A DNA stretch of 12,227 nucleotides. Origin: CAZOWW01 sp964583765 (GTDB lineage: Bacteria > Actinomycetota > Actinomycetes > Actinomycetales > Kineosporiaceae). The stretch spans positions 1 through 12,227 of the forward strand of contig CAZOWW010000152.1 of assembly GCA_964583765.1 (NCBI GenBank). Reading direction: 5' to 3'. Below are positions 6,798 through 12,227 of this stretch, one piece after another (positions within the stretch are counted from its first letter, which is position 1; each line of letters starts with the position of its first letter). The notes below the pieces were generated by a model. It worked only from the letters and a program-made list of their open reading frames with translations, was not told where the DNA came from and searched no databases. Made by a program: the position numbers and the translations under genes.

Positions 6798-7179
6798 CAC
6801 GCCTCCTTAGTCAATTCTTTCCATCGGTCGCAACGGTGCACGATACCGGCAGGAATCGTGGGGCGAACGGTGACGACTCCTCCGTATTTGGCGGCACCGA
6901 TCAGTCGTTTGTCTGATTGAACCTGGTTTCACCGATGCCATACACACGAAACGCACGGGCCCCTCACCTGCGCCGATACCCCAAGTGAGGGACCCTTCCC
7001 GCCCCCATGGCGGAGATTCACTGACCGGACTACCCAACTTCGCCTTGTGGACCATCTGCGCACCGCTGCCCCGTCGAGCACTCGCCCAGGTAGGTGAGCC
7101 CTTTCCAACCTGAGTCTCTGCAGCTCACGGGGGCCGTCCTGACTCCCTGCAGCATCTCGAGAGGGGGAAACGCTGCAGG
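6798..7179. other. Intergenic region between integrase and anchored-protein gene
   Basis: 382 bp with no convincing gene; a possible 82-residue leftward frame has no ribosome site or recognisable features. It holds the 6957-6995 hairpin, the AAGGAGG ribosome site of the downstream gene, and three CTGCAG palindromes (7118, 7147, 7173) just past the integrase stop. TATCGT at 6840-6845 (minus strand) is a possible -10 box for the 6797 gene. Confidence 0.5.
6957..6995 (-). terminator. Hairpin downstream of the integrase gene
   Basis: GGGCCCCTCAC (6957-6967) pairs with GTGAGGGACCC (6985-6995). The single imperfect pair is C·A in + strand RNA but G·U in minus strand RNA, so the hairpin is best for a leftward transcript such as that of the integrase. 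No strong U-tract follows. Confidence 0.5.
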
Positions 7180-8412
7180 TCAGCGACTTCTCTCCAGACG
7201 GTCGCGCCAGAGGCAGCGCCGACGGGGACGGCCAAGCAGACAGGTTGAAATGGGCTCGGTGCTCAGGGCCGTTCCGGCGGCCTCGATCGACCTTCGGTCC
7301 GGGTGCAGGTACCGCTGTGTGGTGACCAGCGAACCGTGTCCTGCGATCTTCCGCAGGACGTGCACAGGCACCCCGGCATCGGCCATCCACGTCAGCCCGG
7401 TGTGGCGCAGGTCGTGGCGCCGCAGGTGCTCATAGCCGAGTTGGGTGATGACCTCGTCCCAGTGCGTCGCATCACGCAGGACCGACGTGCTGATGCGCCC
7501 TCCCCGTGGCCCCGTGAACAGCCGAGCGTCACCGTCGACGGCCCTGGCCACGCGCGTGGAAACGAGCTCGCGGATCTCCGGAATGAGCGGCACCACCCGC
7601 GCACGCTTGCTCTTGGTGCCCTTGTCGACCAGTCCCCCGGGCCCGGTCGTCATCTGCCGCCGCACCGTCCACGTCCAGGTCTCGCAGTCGATGTCCTTCG
7701 CCCGGGCCCCGGACACTTCACCGATGCGGCTCGCAGTGCAGGCCGCGAACACCACGACATCGCCCCACCCGGCGAAACCGTCGGCCGAGCGTTCGACCAG
7801 GGCGGCCGCGAGTCGTGCCAGGGCGTCCCAGTCCTTCAAGGCCAGGGACCCGGGGTTGTCGAGTTCGTCCTCGGCCCGCTGGTACTCGCGCTGCCAACCG
7901 ACAACCCTGGCAGGATTGCGGTCGATGAGGCCGTCCCGCACGGCTTGCTCCATGACCCGGGTCAACACGGCCAGGCTGTTCTTGACCGTGGAACGACTGC
8001 ACTCCTCGGCGATCCACCCGTGCACCGCCCGATCCACCGCGCCGTTGGTGACCATCGTGACCGCCAGGTGGCCCAGGGCCGGGACCACGCGCTTGCGCCA
8101 GCCGGCCAGGTACGGGTCCAGCGTCTTGACTTCGAGCCCCCGCATGGCCAAGGGCATGACGCACTCACCGTACGCACCCAAGGTCATAGTCGCCGTTCCG
8201 GGATCAATACCTGCCGTGGCCGCCTGCTCCATCGCGAGGATCCAGGCCTGCGCCGCCTCGGGCGTCTCAGCGCTCTGCGAGAGCGACTTGCGCCGCTTCG
8301 TCGCGGGATCGATCCACCGGACACTCGCCCGGTACGGGCTACGGCGACCGGCACGGAACTCGATGTCCCTCGACAGCGAGACGCCGATCGCCGGCCGTTG
8401 CGCAGGAGTCAT
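7180..8412 (-). CDS. Tyrosine recombinase/integrase (phage- or ICE-type)
   Basis: Site-specific recombinase of 410 aa that would insert and excise the element at the tRNA. An N-terminal arm-binding region (1-75) is followed by a SAM-like core-binding domain (about 78-172) and a C-terminal catalytic domain (about 185-385). Catalytic residues are visible: Arg229 (TASRIGEVSG), a Lys near 264-269 (KGTKSKR), His333 and Arg336 (RRHDLRHTG), His359 (IAGHGS) and nucleophile Tyr368 (TTQRYLHPD). All are present, so the enzyme looks active. The start is ATG at 8412, overlapping the stop of the excisionase-like gene (TGATG), which indicates coupling. The same frame is open upstream to 8967, but that part is a shadow. 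The last 25 residues are an Arg-rich tail of unknown role. Length and layout are typical of actinobacterial ICE integrases. Confidence 0.93.
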   Translation of the reverse strand: MTPAQRPAIGVSLSRDIEFRAGRRSPYRASVRWIDPATKRRKSLSQSAETPEAAQAWILAMEQAATAGIDPGTATMTLGAYGECVMPLAMRGLEVKTLDPYLAGWRKRVVPALGHLAVTMVTNGAVDRAVHGWIAEECSRSTVKNSLAVLTRVMEQAVRDGLIDRNPARVVGWQREYQRAEDELDNPGSLALKDWDALARLAAALVERSADGFAGWGDVVVFAACTASRIGEVSGARAKDIDCETWTWTVRRQMTTGPGGLVDKGTKSKRARVVPLIPEIRELVSTRVARAVDGDARLFTGPRGGRISTSVLRDATHWDEVITQLGYEHLRRHDLRHTGLTWMADAGVPVHVLRKIAGHGSLVTTQRYLHPDRRSIEAAGTALSTEPISTCLLGRPRRRCLWRDRLERSR

Positions 8413-8585
8413 CAGGCGGCCACCCCCGGCACGACACGGGAGGCACGCAGCCACTCCTCGACGTCCAGGGCGCTGTACAACGTCACACGCTCGGAGAGCT
8501 GGACGAACGGCGGTCCCTGGACCGGGTTCTGGGTCCGCCAGCGGCGAAGGGTGGACGCGTCGCGATGCAGCAGTTCGGCCCGCAC
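8412..8585 (-). CDS. Excisionase-like winged-HTH protein, probably 5'-frameshifted remnant
   Basis: Encodes 57 aa from GTG 8585, ending in TGA that overlaps the integrase ATG. The sequence reads as an excisionase/AlpA-type winged HTH: AELLHRDASTLRRWR is the turn-helix, GPPFVQLSERVTLY the wing, and DVEEWLRAS the closing helix. The usual first element (an LSEV-like start of helix 1) lies just upstream but is cut off by an in-frame TGA. Removing one copy of the adjacent 10-bp tandem duplication (8591-8610) restores a continuous frame from GTG 8670, giving 82 aa with the expected N-terminus. So the ancestral gene was probably 8412-8670 and is now disrupted, unless the GTG at 8585 still yields a working short form. 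An excisionase would bend DNA and direct the integrase toward excision. Confidence 0.72.
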   Translation of the reverse strand: MRAELLHRDASTLRRWRTQNPVQGPPFVQLSERVTLYSALDVEEWLRASRVVPGVAA

Positions 8586-8590
8586 CTCGC

Positions 8591-8610
8591 TCAGGCCCGG
8601 TCAGGCCCGG
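8591..8610 (+). repeat. Perfect 10-bp tandem duplication inside excisionase-like gene
   Basis: TCAGGCCCGG is repeated head to tail at 8591-8600 and 8601-8610. Because 10 is not a multiple of 3, it shifts the excisionase frame and creates the in-frame stop. Confidence 0.92.
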
Positions 8611-8670
8611 CGGAGGGCGGTTGTGGGCGTTCCGGGCCGATCGTTCGCGGTGATCGGGTAACTTACGCAC

Positions 8671-8737
8671 AGGACGTGTGATCGTCCGATAACCGTGAGT
8701 ACGCGGGGTCGTCCTGGCCCAGCAGGGGGATGTCCAG
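8671..8737. promoter_or_regulatory. Divergent control region between excisionase/integrase and defence-like genes
   Basis: Short AT-richer patches here and just to the left include TAACTT at 8658-8663 on the + strand (TANNNT, possible -10) and two GTGATCG copies about 30 bp apart, followed by TAAC. AGGGGGA at 8724-8730 is a good ribosome site for the GTG at 8738. Operator function is inferred from position. Confidence 0.35.
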
Positions 8738-9193
8738 GTGGATCCAGTGACATTGGTTGTGGCCCTGGCCGCAGGCGCGAAGATCGCCGCCGGCACAGGA
8801 GCGGCCGCCGGGCTCAGCGAGGTCGTCAAGACCGGGATCACCGACGCGTACGCGGCGTGCAAGAAGGCGATCCGGACCCGATTCGGCACCGACAAGGACG
8901 CCAAGGAGAAGCTCGCCCAGCTCGAGGTCAAGCCCGACGACGCCGCCCTGCAGCAGGCACTGGCCACCTACCTGAGCACCCACCAAGTCGAACACGACCC
9001 GGCCGTGACCCAGGCCGCCAGCGCGCTGCAGGTGCAGTTGACGCGCATCGAGGGCGGGATCGGGTCCATCACCACCGGCCCCATCACCGGCAACACGATC
9101 ACCGTAGACCATGGTGGGGTCGCCGCGGTGAACATCACCGGCGGCGTCCACGCCGGGTACACGCCCCCACCAGGAACCGACAACCCTCGCTGA
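8738..9193 (+). CDS. Putative membrane-active effector (Bell-like domain) with C-terminal beta-prone motif
   Basis: 151 aa. Residues 4-30 form a small-residue-rich hydrophobic helix (LVVALAAGAKIAAG and onward). Residues 31-104 are predicted amphipathic helices with many Ala, Lys and Asp. Residues about 107-141 switch to a Gly/Ile/Val/Thr/Asn-rich stretch with TGPITGNTITV and GGVAAVNITGGV, which looks like stacked short beta strands. A Pro-rich end follows. This layout matches my knowledge of Bell-domain effectors: an N-terminal HeLo-like death-inducing helical domain followed by a C-terminal amyloid signalling motif, encoded beside an NLR protein. The family match is from memory, not a search. 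The start is GTG 8738, with AGGGGGA about 7 nt upstream. The stop TGA is immediately followed by the NB-ARC frame. It would act at the host membrane once templated by its partner. Confidence 0.6.
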   Translation: MDPVTLVVALAAGAKIAAGTGAAAGLSEVVKTGITDAYAACKKAIRTRFGTDKDAKEKLAQLEVKPDDAALQQALATYLSTHQVEHDPAVTQAASALQVQLTRIEGGIGSITTGPITGNTITVDHGGVAAVNITGGVHAGYTPPPGTDNPR

Positions 9194-9333
9194 CCGGGAA
9201 CGAACCACCGCCCACCGTTCCCGGACACCACGGGCGGACCATCCAGGCTGATCGCGGCGGCGCCGCCGTCGGCCAGGCCGACACAGTCAACGTCCAGAAC
9301 ATCCAGGCGCTGCGGCCTTCAGGTGCGGCGGAG

Positions 9334-10998
9334 GTGGTCGCGGACAAGCTGGTGGTCGGGGAGGTCCCTGGGGAGCCGGCGGGGTTCGTGGACCGGACAG
9401 AGTTGGCCGACCTGGAGCGGGTCCTGGGTGAGCGTGGGCGGGCGGCGGTGTGCGCGGGAGGCCGGGGAGTCGGGAAGTCCGCTCTGGCCGCGGCCTACGC
9501 CAGCGCGGCAATCGCTGACCTGAATGACCCGCGAGTGGTGGTGTGGGTCTCGGCCGAGACCGAACTGGCCCTGCAGACCGGCCTGGCTGCTCTGGCGGAC
9601 CGGGTGAACCTGAGCGTGGATGGGGAAGACATCGCCGCCTCCGCGGCCCGGGCCCGGGCCCGGGACTACCTGACCGGTCTGGGCGTCCCAGGCCTGCTCG
9701 TGGTCGACAACGCCGAGAACCCCGAGAAGGTCACCCGGTGGCTGCCCACCGGGCGGGCCTGCCGGGTTGTGCTGACCAGCACCGACCAGGCCTTCACCTC
9801 CCTGGCCACCCCGATCCCGGTCGGCACCTACACCCGCGCCCAGTTCGTGGCCTTCCTGGCCGAGCGCACCGGCCTGGACGACCCTGCCTGCGCGGACCAG
9901 GTCGCCGACGCCCTGGGGGATCTACCGCTGGCTCTGGCCCAGGCCGCCGGCGTCATCATTAGCCAGCGCCTGCCCTACCCCCGGTACCTGGACAAGCTCA
10001 CCGCCCTACGCCTAGAACGGGTCCTGCCCCCTGCCCCCGGGTACCCGCGGGGCCTGACCGAAGCCATCGGCCTATCCGTCCAGGCGGCCACCGACCGGCA
10101 CGCCCACGCCCGCACAGTCCTGAACGTCTTGGCTTTGCTCGACCCCAACGGCGTCACCCGAACCCTGCTCACCACCCTGGTCACCGCTCTACTCGGCACC
10201 CCCAGCTCTGGGGTGGGTGTGGACCAAGACGACGTGGACGAGATCATCGGTGTCTTGGCAGGCGCCTCACTGATCACCCTTACCACTGACAGCACCGGCG
10301 TGCTCATGCACCGGCTCATCGCACGCTCCCTGCACGAGGCCCAGACCCCCCAGGCCACCGCCGGGCTCCTGGACCACCTCGCGACCGCCCTGGCCCAGGC
10401 TCTTCCCCCCGAGCAGGCCCCGCCACCCGCAGCAGGGTTGGCCGCCGACCTGAGCGCCCAAACCCTGGCCCTACTCACCCACACCACCAACCCCGACCTG
10501 GCGGACCAGACCACCCAGCACATCTGCACCACCAGCAACAGCGTCGGGGATTGGCTGTACGCGGTCGGGGCCTACACCCAGACACTCCCCATCAACCAAC
10601 AGGTCCTGGCCGCCCGGGAGCGGGTCTTGGGACCCGAGCACTCCGACACCCTGCGCTCCCGCAACGGCCTCGCCGTCGGCTACCGGGCGGTGGGTCGCCA
10701 CCAGGAGGCGATCACGCTGTTCGAGGCGACCCTGGCCGCCCGTGAGCGGGTCTTGGGCCCCGAACACCCCGACACCCTGGGCTCTCGCAGCAACCTCGCC
10801 GTCGGCTACCGGGCGGTGGGTCGCCACCAGGAGGCGATCACCTTGGACGAGGCAACCTTGGCCGCCCGGGTGCGGGTCCTGGGCCCCGAACACCCCATCA
10901 CTCTGACCTCCCGCAACAACCTCGCCCTCAACTACCTGGCGGTGGGCCGCCACCAGGAGGCAGAGTCGCTTCTGAATCGACGGCCGAGGAGCAGCTGA
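9334..10998 (+). CDS. NB-ARC ATPase with TPR repeats (NLR-like / STAND protein); start uncertain, coding signal begins at about 9190
   Basis: From GTG 9334 the protein has 554 aa. The opening VVADKLVVGEVPGEPAGFVDR is the typical lead-in to actinobacterial NB-ARC/TPR proteins. NB-ARC motifs are P-loop GGRGVGKSA (42-50), Walker B LLVVDNAE (121-128), the sensor-like VVLTSTDQ (145-152) and GDLPLALAQAAG (195-206). A helical/winged region follows, then three 42-residue kinesin-light-chain-type TPRs from residue 427. The family is an ATP-driven switch that oligomerises when its repeats sense a ligand. The frame is open and coding-like upstream to 9190, including GGAAVGQADTVNVQNI, but has no ATG, GTG or TTG there. 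CTG 9190 overlaps the upstream stop as CTGA and would give 602 aa. The TPR array is short and ends abruptly in NRRPRSS, so 3' truncation is possible. It is probably co-transcribed with the 151-aa gene. Confidence 0.87.
   Translation: MVADKLVVGEVPGEPAGFVDRTELADLERVLGERGRAAVCAGGRGVGKSALAAAYASAAIADLNDPRVVVWVSAETELALQTGLAALADRVNLSVDGEDIAASAARARARDYLTGLGVPGLLVVDNAENPEKVTRWLPTGRACRVVLTSTDQAFTSLATPIPVGTYTRAQFVAFLAERTGLDDPACADQVADALGDLPLALAQAAGVIISQRLPYPRYLDKLTALRLERVLPPAPGYPRGLTEAIGLSVQAATDRHAHARTVLNVLALLDPNGVTRTLLTTLVTALLGTPSSGVGVDQDDVDEIIGVLAGASLITLTTDSTGVLMHRLIARSLHEAQTPQATAGLLDHLATALAQALPPEQAPPPAAGLAADLSAQTLALLTHTTNPDLADQTTQHICTTSNSVGDWLYAVGAYTQTLPINQQVLAARERVLGPEHSDTLRSRNGLAVGYRAVGRHQEAITLFEATLAARERVLGPEHPDTLGSRSNLAVGYRAVGRHQEAITLDEATLAARVRVLGPEHPITLTSRNNLALNYLAVGRHQEAESLLNRRPRSS
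10612..10979 (+). repeat. 126-bp tandem repeats encoding TPR units
   Basis: Units begin at 10612, 10738 and 10864. Units 1 and 2 differ at about 15 of 126 bases by hand count and share a 47-bp identical block; unit 3 is more diverged and incomplete. Each unit encodes 42 residues starting AARERVLGPEH and ending in RHQEA plus 10 or so residues. Confidence 0.9.
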
Positions 10999-11036
10999 CC
11001 CGACGACGACATGGCGGCGGCGCGACCGCTGTTCCG

Positions 11037-11054
11037 GTTCCAAGGAATTGGAAC
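11037..11054. repeat. Short inverted repeat downstream of the NB-ARC gene
   Basis: GTTCCAA (11037-11043) and TTGGAAC (11048-11054) form a 7-bp stem with a 4-nt loop, 38 bp after the stop. There is no T-run, so it is a weak terminator candidate or an operator. Confidence 0.45.
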
Positions 11055-11147
11055 ACCCGGCTGGCGGTCTTCCGTGACGCGAATGGCCGCAGGTGAAAGG
11101 CATCAAATCCGTTCCGCAAGTCGCCCCAACGATCTTAGTCAGGCCGG

Positions 11148-11175
11148 ACCGTACGGAACTGACTTCCGGTACGGT
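11148..11175. promoter_or_regulatory. Near-perfect inverted repeat upstream of resolvase remnant
   Basis: ACCGTACGGAA (11148-11158) and TTCCGGTACGGT (11164-11175) are inverted copies with a single-base bulge, separated by CTGAC, just before the GTG at 11182. Such symmetric sites ahead of resolvase genes are commonly recombinase binding or autoregulatory sites. Confidence 0.55.
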
Positions 11176-11181
11176 CGCGAC

Positions 11182-11358
11182 GTGGCCACCACTGGGACTC
11201 GCCCACCTGGTGGGCTCGATCTGGGATACGCCCGGGTCTCCACCACCAAGCAGAGTCTGGAACGCCAACTCGATGCCCTGGCCGCGGCCGGCATCCCAAT
11301 CGAGCGGACCTGGACTGGTTGTGGCGGTTCCGTTCGGCCCCGCTCGGGCCCGTGTTGA
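11182..11358 (+). pseudogene. Truncated serine recombinase (resolvase/invertase) N-terminus
   Basis: From GTG 11182 the frame encodes the start of a Pin/resolvase-type serine recombinase: LGYARVSTTKQSLERQLDAL, with the catalytic Ser of ARVS and the downstream Gln/Leu pattern, then AAAGIPIER. After about residue 43 the match to the family stops (an intact gene would continue with a VDKKSG-like segment) and the frame ends in an unrelated 15-residue tail with TGA at 11356-11358. Intact family members are about 180-200 aa or longer, so this remnant cannot be active. No Shine-Dalgarno is seen. It marks an old mobile element or element boundary. Confidence 0.78.
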
Positions 11359-11468
11359 GATGGCCCTGGCCAGAGGTCGTCCGTCGGACACTCCCGCTGG
11401 ACGTCATCACCAGTGACGTCATCGAGACAGCCCGCAGCACCCTCGTCTTCGGCGACACATCGCCCTGA
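11310..11468 (+). pseudogene. C-terminal fragment of an unidentified gene fused behind the resolvase remnant
   Basis: In the frame starting at 11310 a coding-like stretch reads LDWLWRFRSAPLGPVLRW and on to DVIETARSTLVFGDTSP before TGA at 11466-11468. It is about 52 residues, Trp/Arg/Pro-rich, with no start codon of its own near the junction. It begins where resolvase similarity ends, which suggests a deletion joined two genes near 11305-11312. I do not recognise the family. Confidence 0.4.
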
Positions 11469-11619
11469 AGAAACCGCGCCACTCACTTCTGAAGGTGGCA
11501 ACCGATCACACGATGTTTACGCTCATGCCGCTCTGCGCATGACGGTTCGAAGGTGAGACGGCATACCCAGAGCGACTGGCCTCGACCCCCTCGCCCCACC
11601 GCCTCGTGGGGGTGACAGG

Positions 11620-12177
11620 GTGCTTGTCGTGCACGCGCTCGGGCTCGTCTTCGCCCTCGGCTGGGCAGCGTTCTGGATCTACTGGTTCGTGGCGGCCTTC
11701 TCCACCAAGAGAAGCCGCATCCCCTGGAGGCGCGAGCTGCAGATCAGAGCCCTACTCCTCGTGGTGGTGATCCTCTTGGTGCGGCTGGGAGCGTTCAGGA
11801 ACCATGGCATCCGGACCGACCTCTGGCGCGCCGGCGTCGGGCTCATCCTGTTCGCCGTCGGACTGGGACTGGCGATCTGGGCCCGCGTCCACCTCGGGCG
11901 CAACTGGGGCGGCCCGATGACGCAGAAGGACGACCCACACCTGGTGACCAGCGGCCCCTACCGTTGGGTTCGCCACCCCATATACACGGGCATCCTGACC
12001 GCTGGCGCCGGAACTGCGCTCGCGCTGGACTGGACCTGGCTCCTCGCCGTGGCTCTGGCCACTGTGTACTTCGTCTACAGCGCGACGGTCGAAGAGCGAT
12101 ACCTGAACCAGCAGTTCCCGGACAGCTACCCCACGTACAAGCACTCGACCAAGATGCTTATCCCCTTCATCCTCTAA
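11620..12177 (+). CDS. Isoprenylcysteine carboxyl methyltransferase (ICMT)/PEMT-family membrane protein
   Basis: 185 aa from GTG 11620. Hydrophobic segments lie at about 4-26, 43-57, 70-88 and 125-155. The C-terminal half has the family core: HLGRNWGGP, then LVTSGPYRWVRHPIYTG (109-123), the conserved Gly-Pro-Tyr-x-x-x-Arg-His-Pro motif that binds S-adenosylmethionine, and EERYLNQQFPDSYPTYK (158-174), the matching Glu-Glu-x-x-Leu element. Bacterial relatives are SAM-dependent methyltransferases of lipids or small molecules; true prenyl-Cys substrates are not expected. Length fits the family. The initiator context is weak (GGGGGTGACAGG precedes it), and the frame is intact. It stands alone after the resolvase scar, with no clear operon partner in the window. 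Confidence 0.88.
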   Translation: MLVVHALGLVFALGWAAFWIYWFVAAFSTKRSRIPWRRELQIRALLLVVVILLVRLGAFRNHGIRTDLWRAGVGLILFAVGLGLAIWARVHLGRNWGGPMTQKDDPHLVTSGPYRWVRHPIYTGILTAGAGTALALDWTWLLAVALATVYFVYSATVEERYLNQQFPDSYPTYKHSTKMLIPFIL

Positions 12178-12178
12178 T

Positions 12179-12191
12179 GAGGCTTCGCCTC
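12179..12191 (+). terminator. Small hairpin just after the ICMT-family gene
   Basis: GAGGC-TTC-GCCTC, a 5-bp stem starting 2 nt past the stop. It is short and lacks a T-run, so it is only a weak terminator candidate. Confidence 0.3.
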
Positions 12192-12227
12192 TGACCGCCG
12201 AGGTGGGTGGCGGGGTTTGCCGGTGAC

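Noticed and set aside
6807..7055. 82-residue leftward frame downstream of the integrase
   Set aside because: No ribosome site, no domain-like pattern, and it contains the hairpin at 6957-6995.
7303..8661. Long rightward open frame across the integrase gene
   Set aside because: Antisense shadow; the leftward frame carries all tyrosine recombinase catalytic residues.
9130..9195. Programmed -1 frameshift joining the 151-aa protein to the NB-ARC protein
   Set aside because: No canonical X-XXY-YYZ slippery heptamer is in register before the stop (the C-run near 9163 does not fit). Kept only as an alternative to be tested by comparison.
8695..9333. ATG at 8695 as the start of the NB-ARC gene
   Set aside because: From 8695 to 9190 this frame is an Arg/His-rich shadow of the 151-aa gene. 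Coding character in the NB-ARC frame begins only near 9190.
10471..11391. Leftward 306-codon frame across the TPR region
   Set aside because: Its repeats mirror the TPR DNA repeats on the other strand; the Gln/Val/Gly composition and lack of family features mark it as a shadow.
11093..11416. 107-residue rightward frame over the resolvase remnant
   Set aside because: Out of frame with the recognisable resolvase sequence; composition is not protein-like.

Overview
High-GC DNA with actinobacterial features: strong G/C preference at third codon positions, GTG starts, likely leaderless promoters and actinobacterial protein families. The host is most likely an actinomycete, perhaps of the Micrococcales; the genus cannot be read from the sequence.

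Left part (1-5224), probably chromosomal core. The 3' end of a secreted protein gene with a Trp/Gly-rich tail (probably an S8 subtilisin-like peptidase) is followed by a repeat-rich convergent intergenic region with a strong hairpin. Next is a leftward two-component operon (sensor kinase, then NarL/LuxR response regulator), divergent from a rightward ABC efflux pair (ATPase and ABC-2 type permease, overlapping by 4 nt). The two operons share a 173-bp promoter region and probably form one sense-and-export unit.

Middle (5225-8737), the start of a probable integrated element. A tRNA-Pro(GGG) gene is followed by two small leftward genes of unknown function, a complete tyrosine integrase, and an excisionase-like HTH gene whose 5' end appears frameshifted by a perfect 10-bp tandem duplication. 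A tRNA next to an integrase and an excisionase is the classical layout of an integrative element. No second copy of the tRNA end is visible, so the far boundary lies outside the window.

Right part (8738-10998), the most interesting cargo. A 151-aa protein has a hydrophobic N-terminal helix, a helical body and a Gly/Val/Thr/Asn-rich beta-prone C-terminus. It is followed at once by an NB-ARC ATPase with C-terminal 42-residue TPRs. The layout (small membrane-active-looking effector with a C-terminal beta motif, then an NLR-like protein with a similar N-terminal motif) matches bacterial NLR/amyloid-signalling (Bell/BASS-type) pairs proposed to trigger host cell death in anti-phage defence. The NLR-like frame has no ATG/GTG/TTG in its coding-looking first 48 codons, which raises a question about its start or a frameshift.

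End (10999-12227). A truncated serine resolvase is joined to the tail of an unrelated unknown reading frame, which marks a recombination scar. An intact isoprenylcysteine carboxyl methyltransferase-family membrane protein follows.
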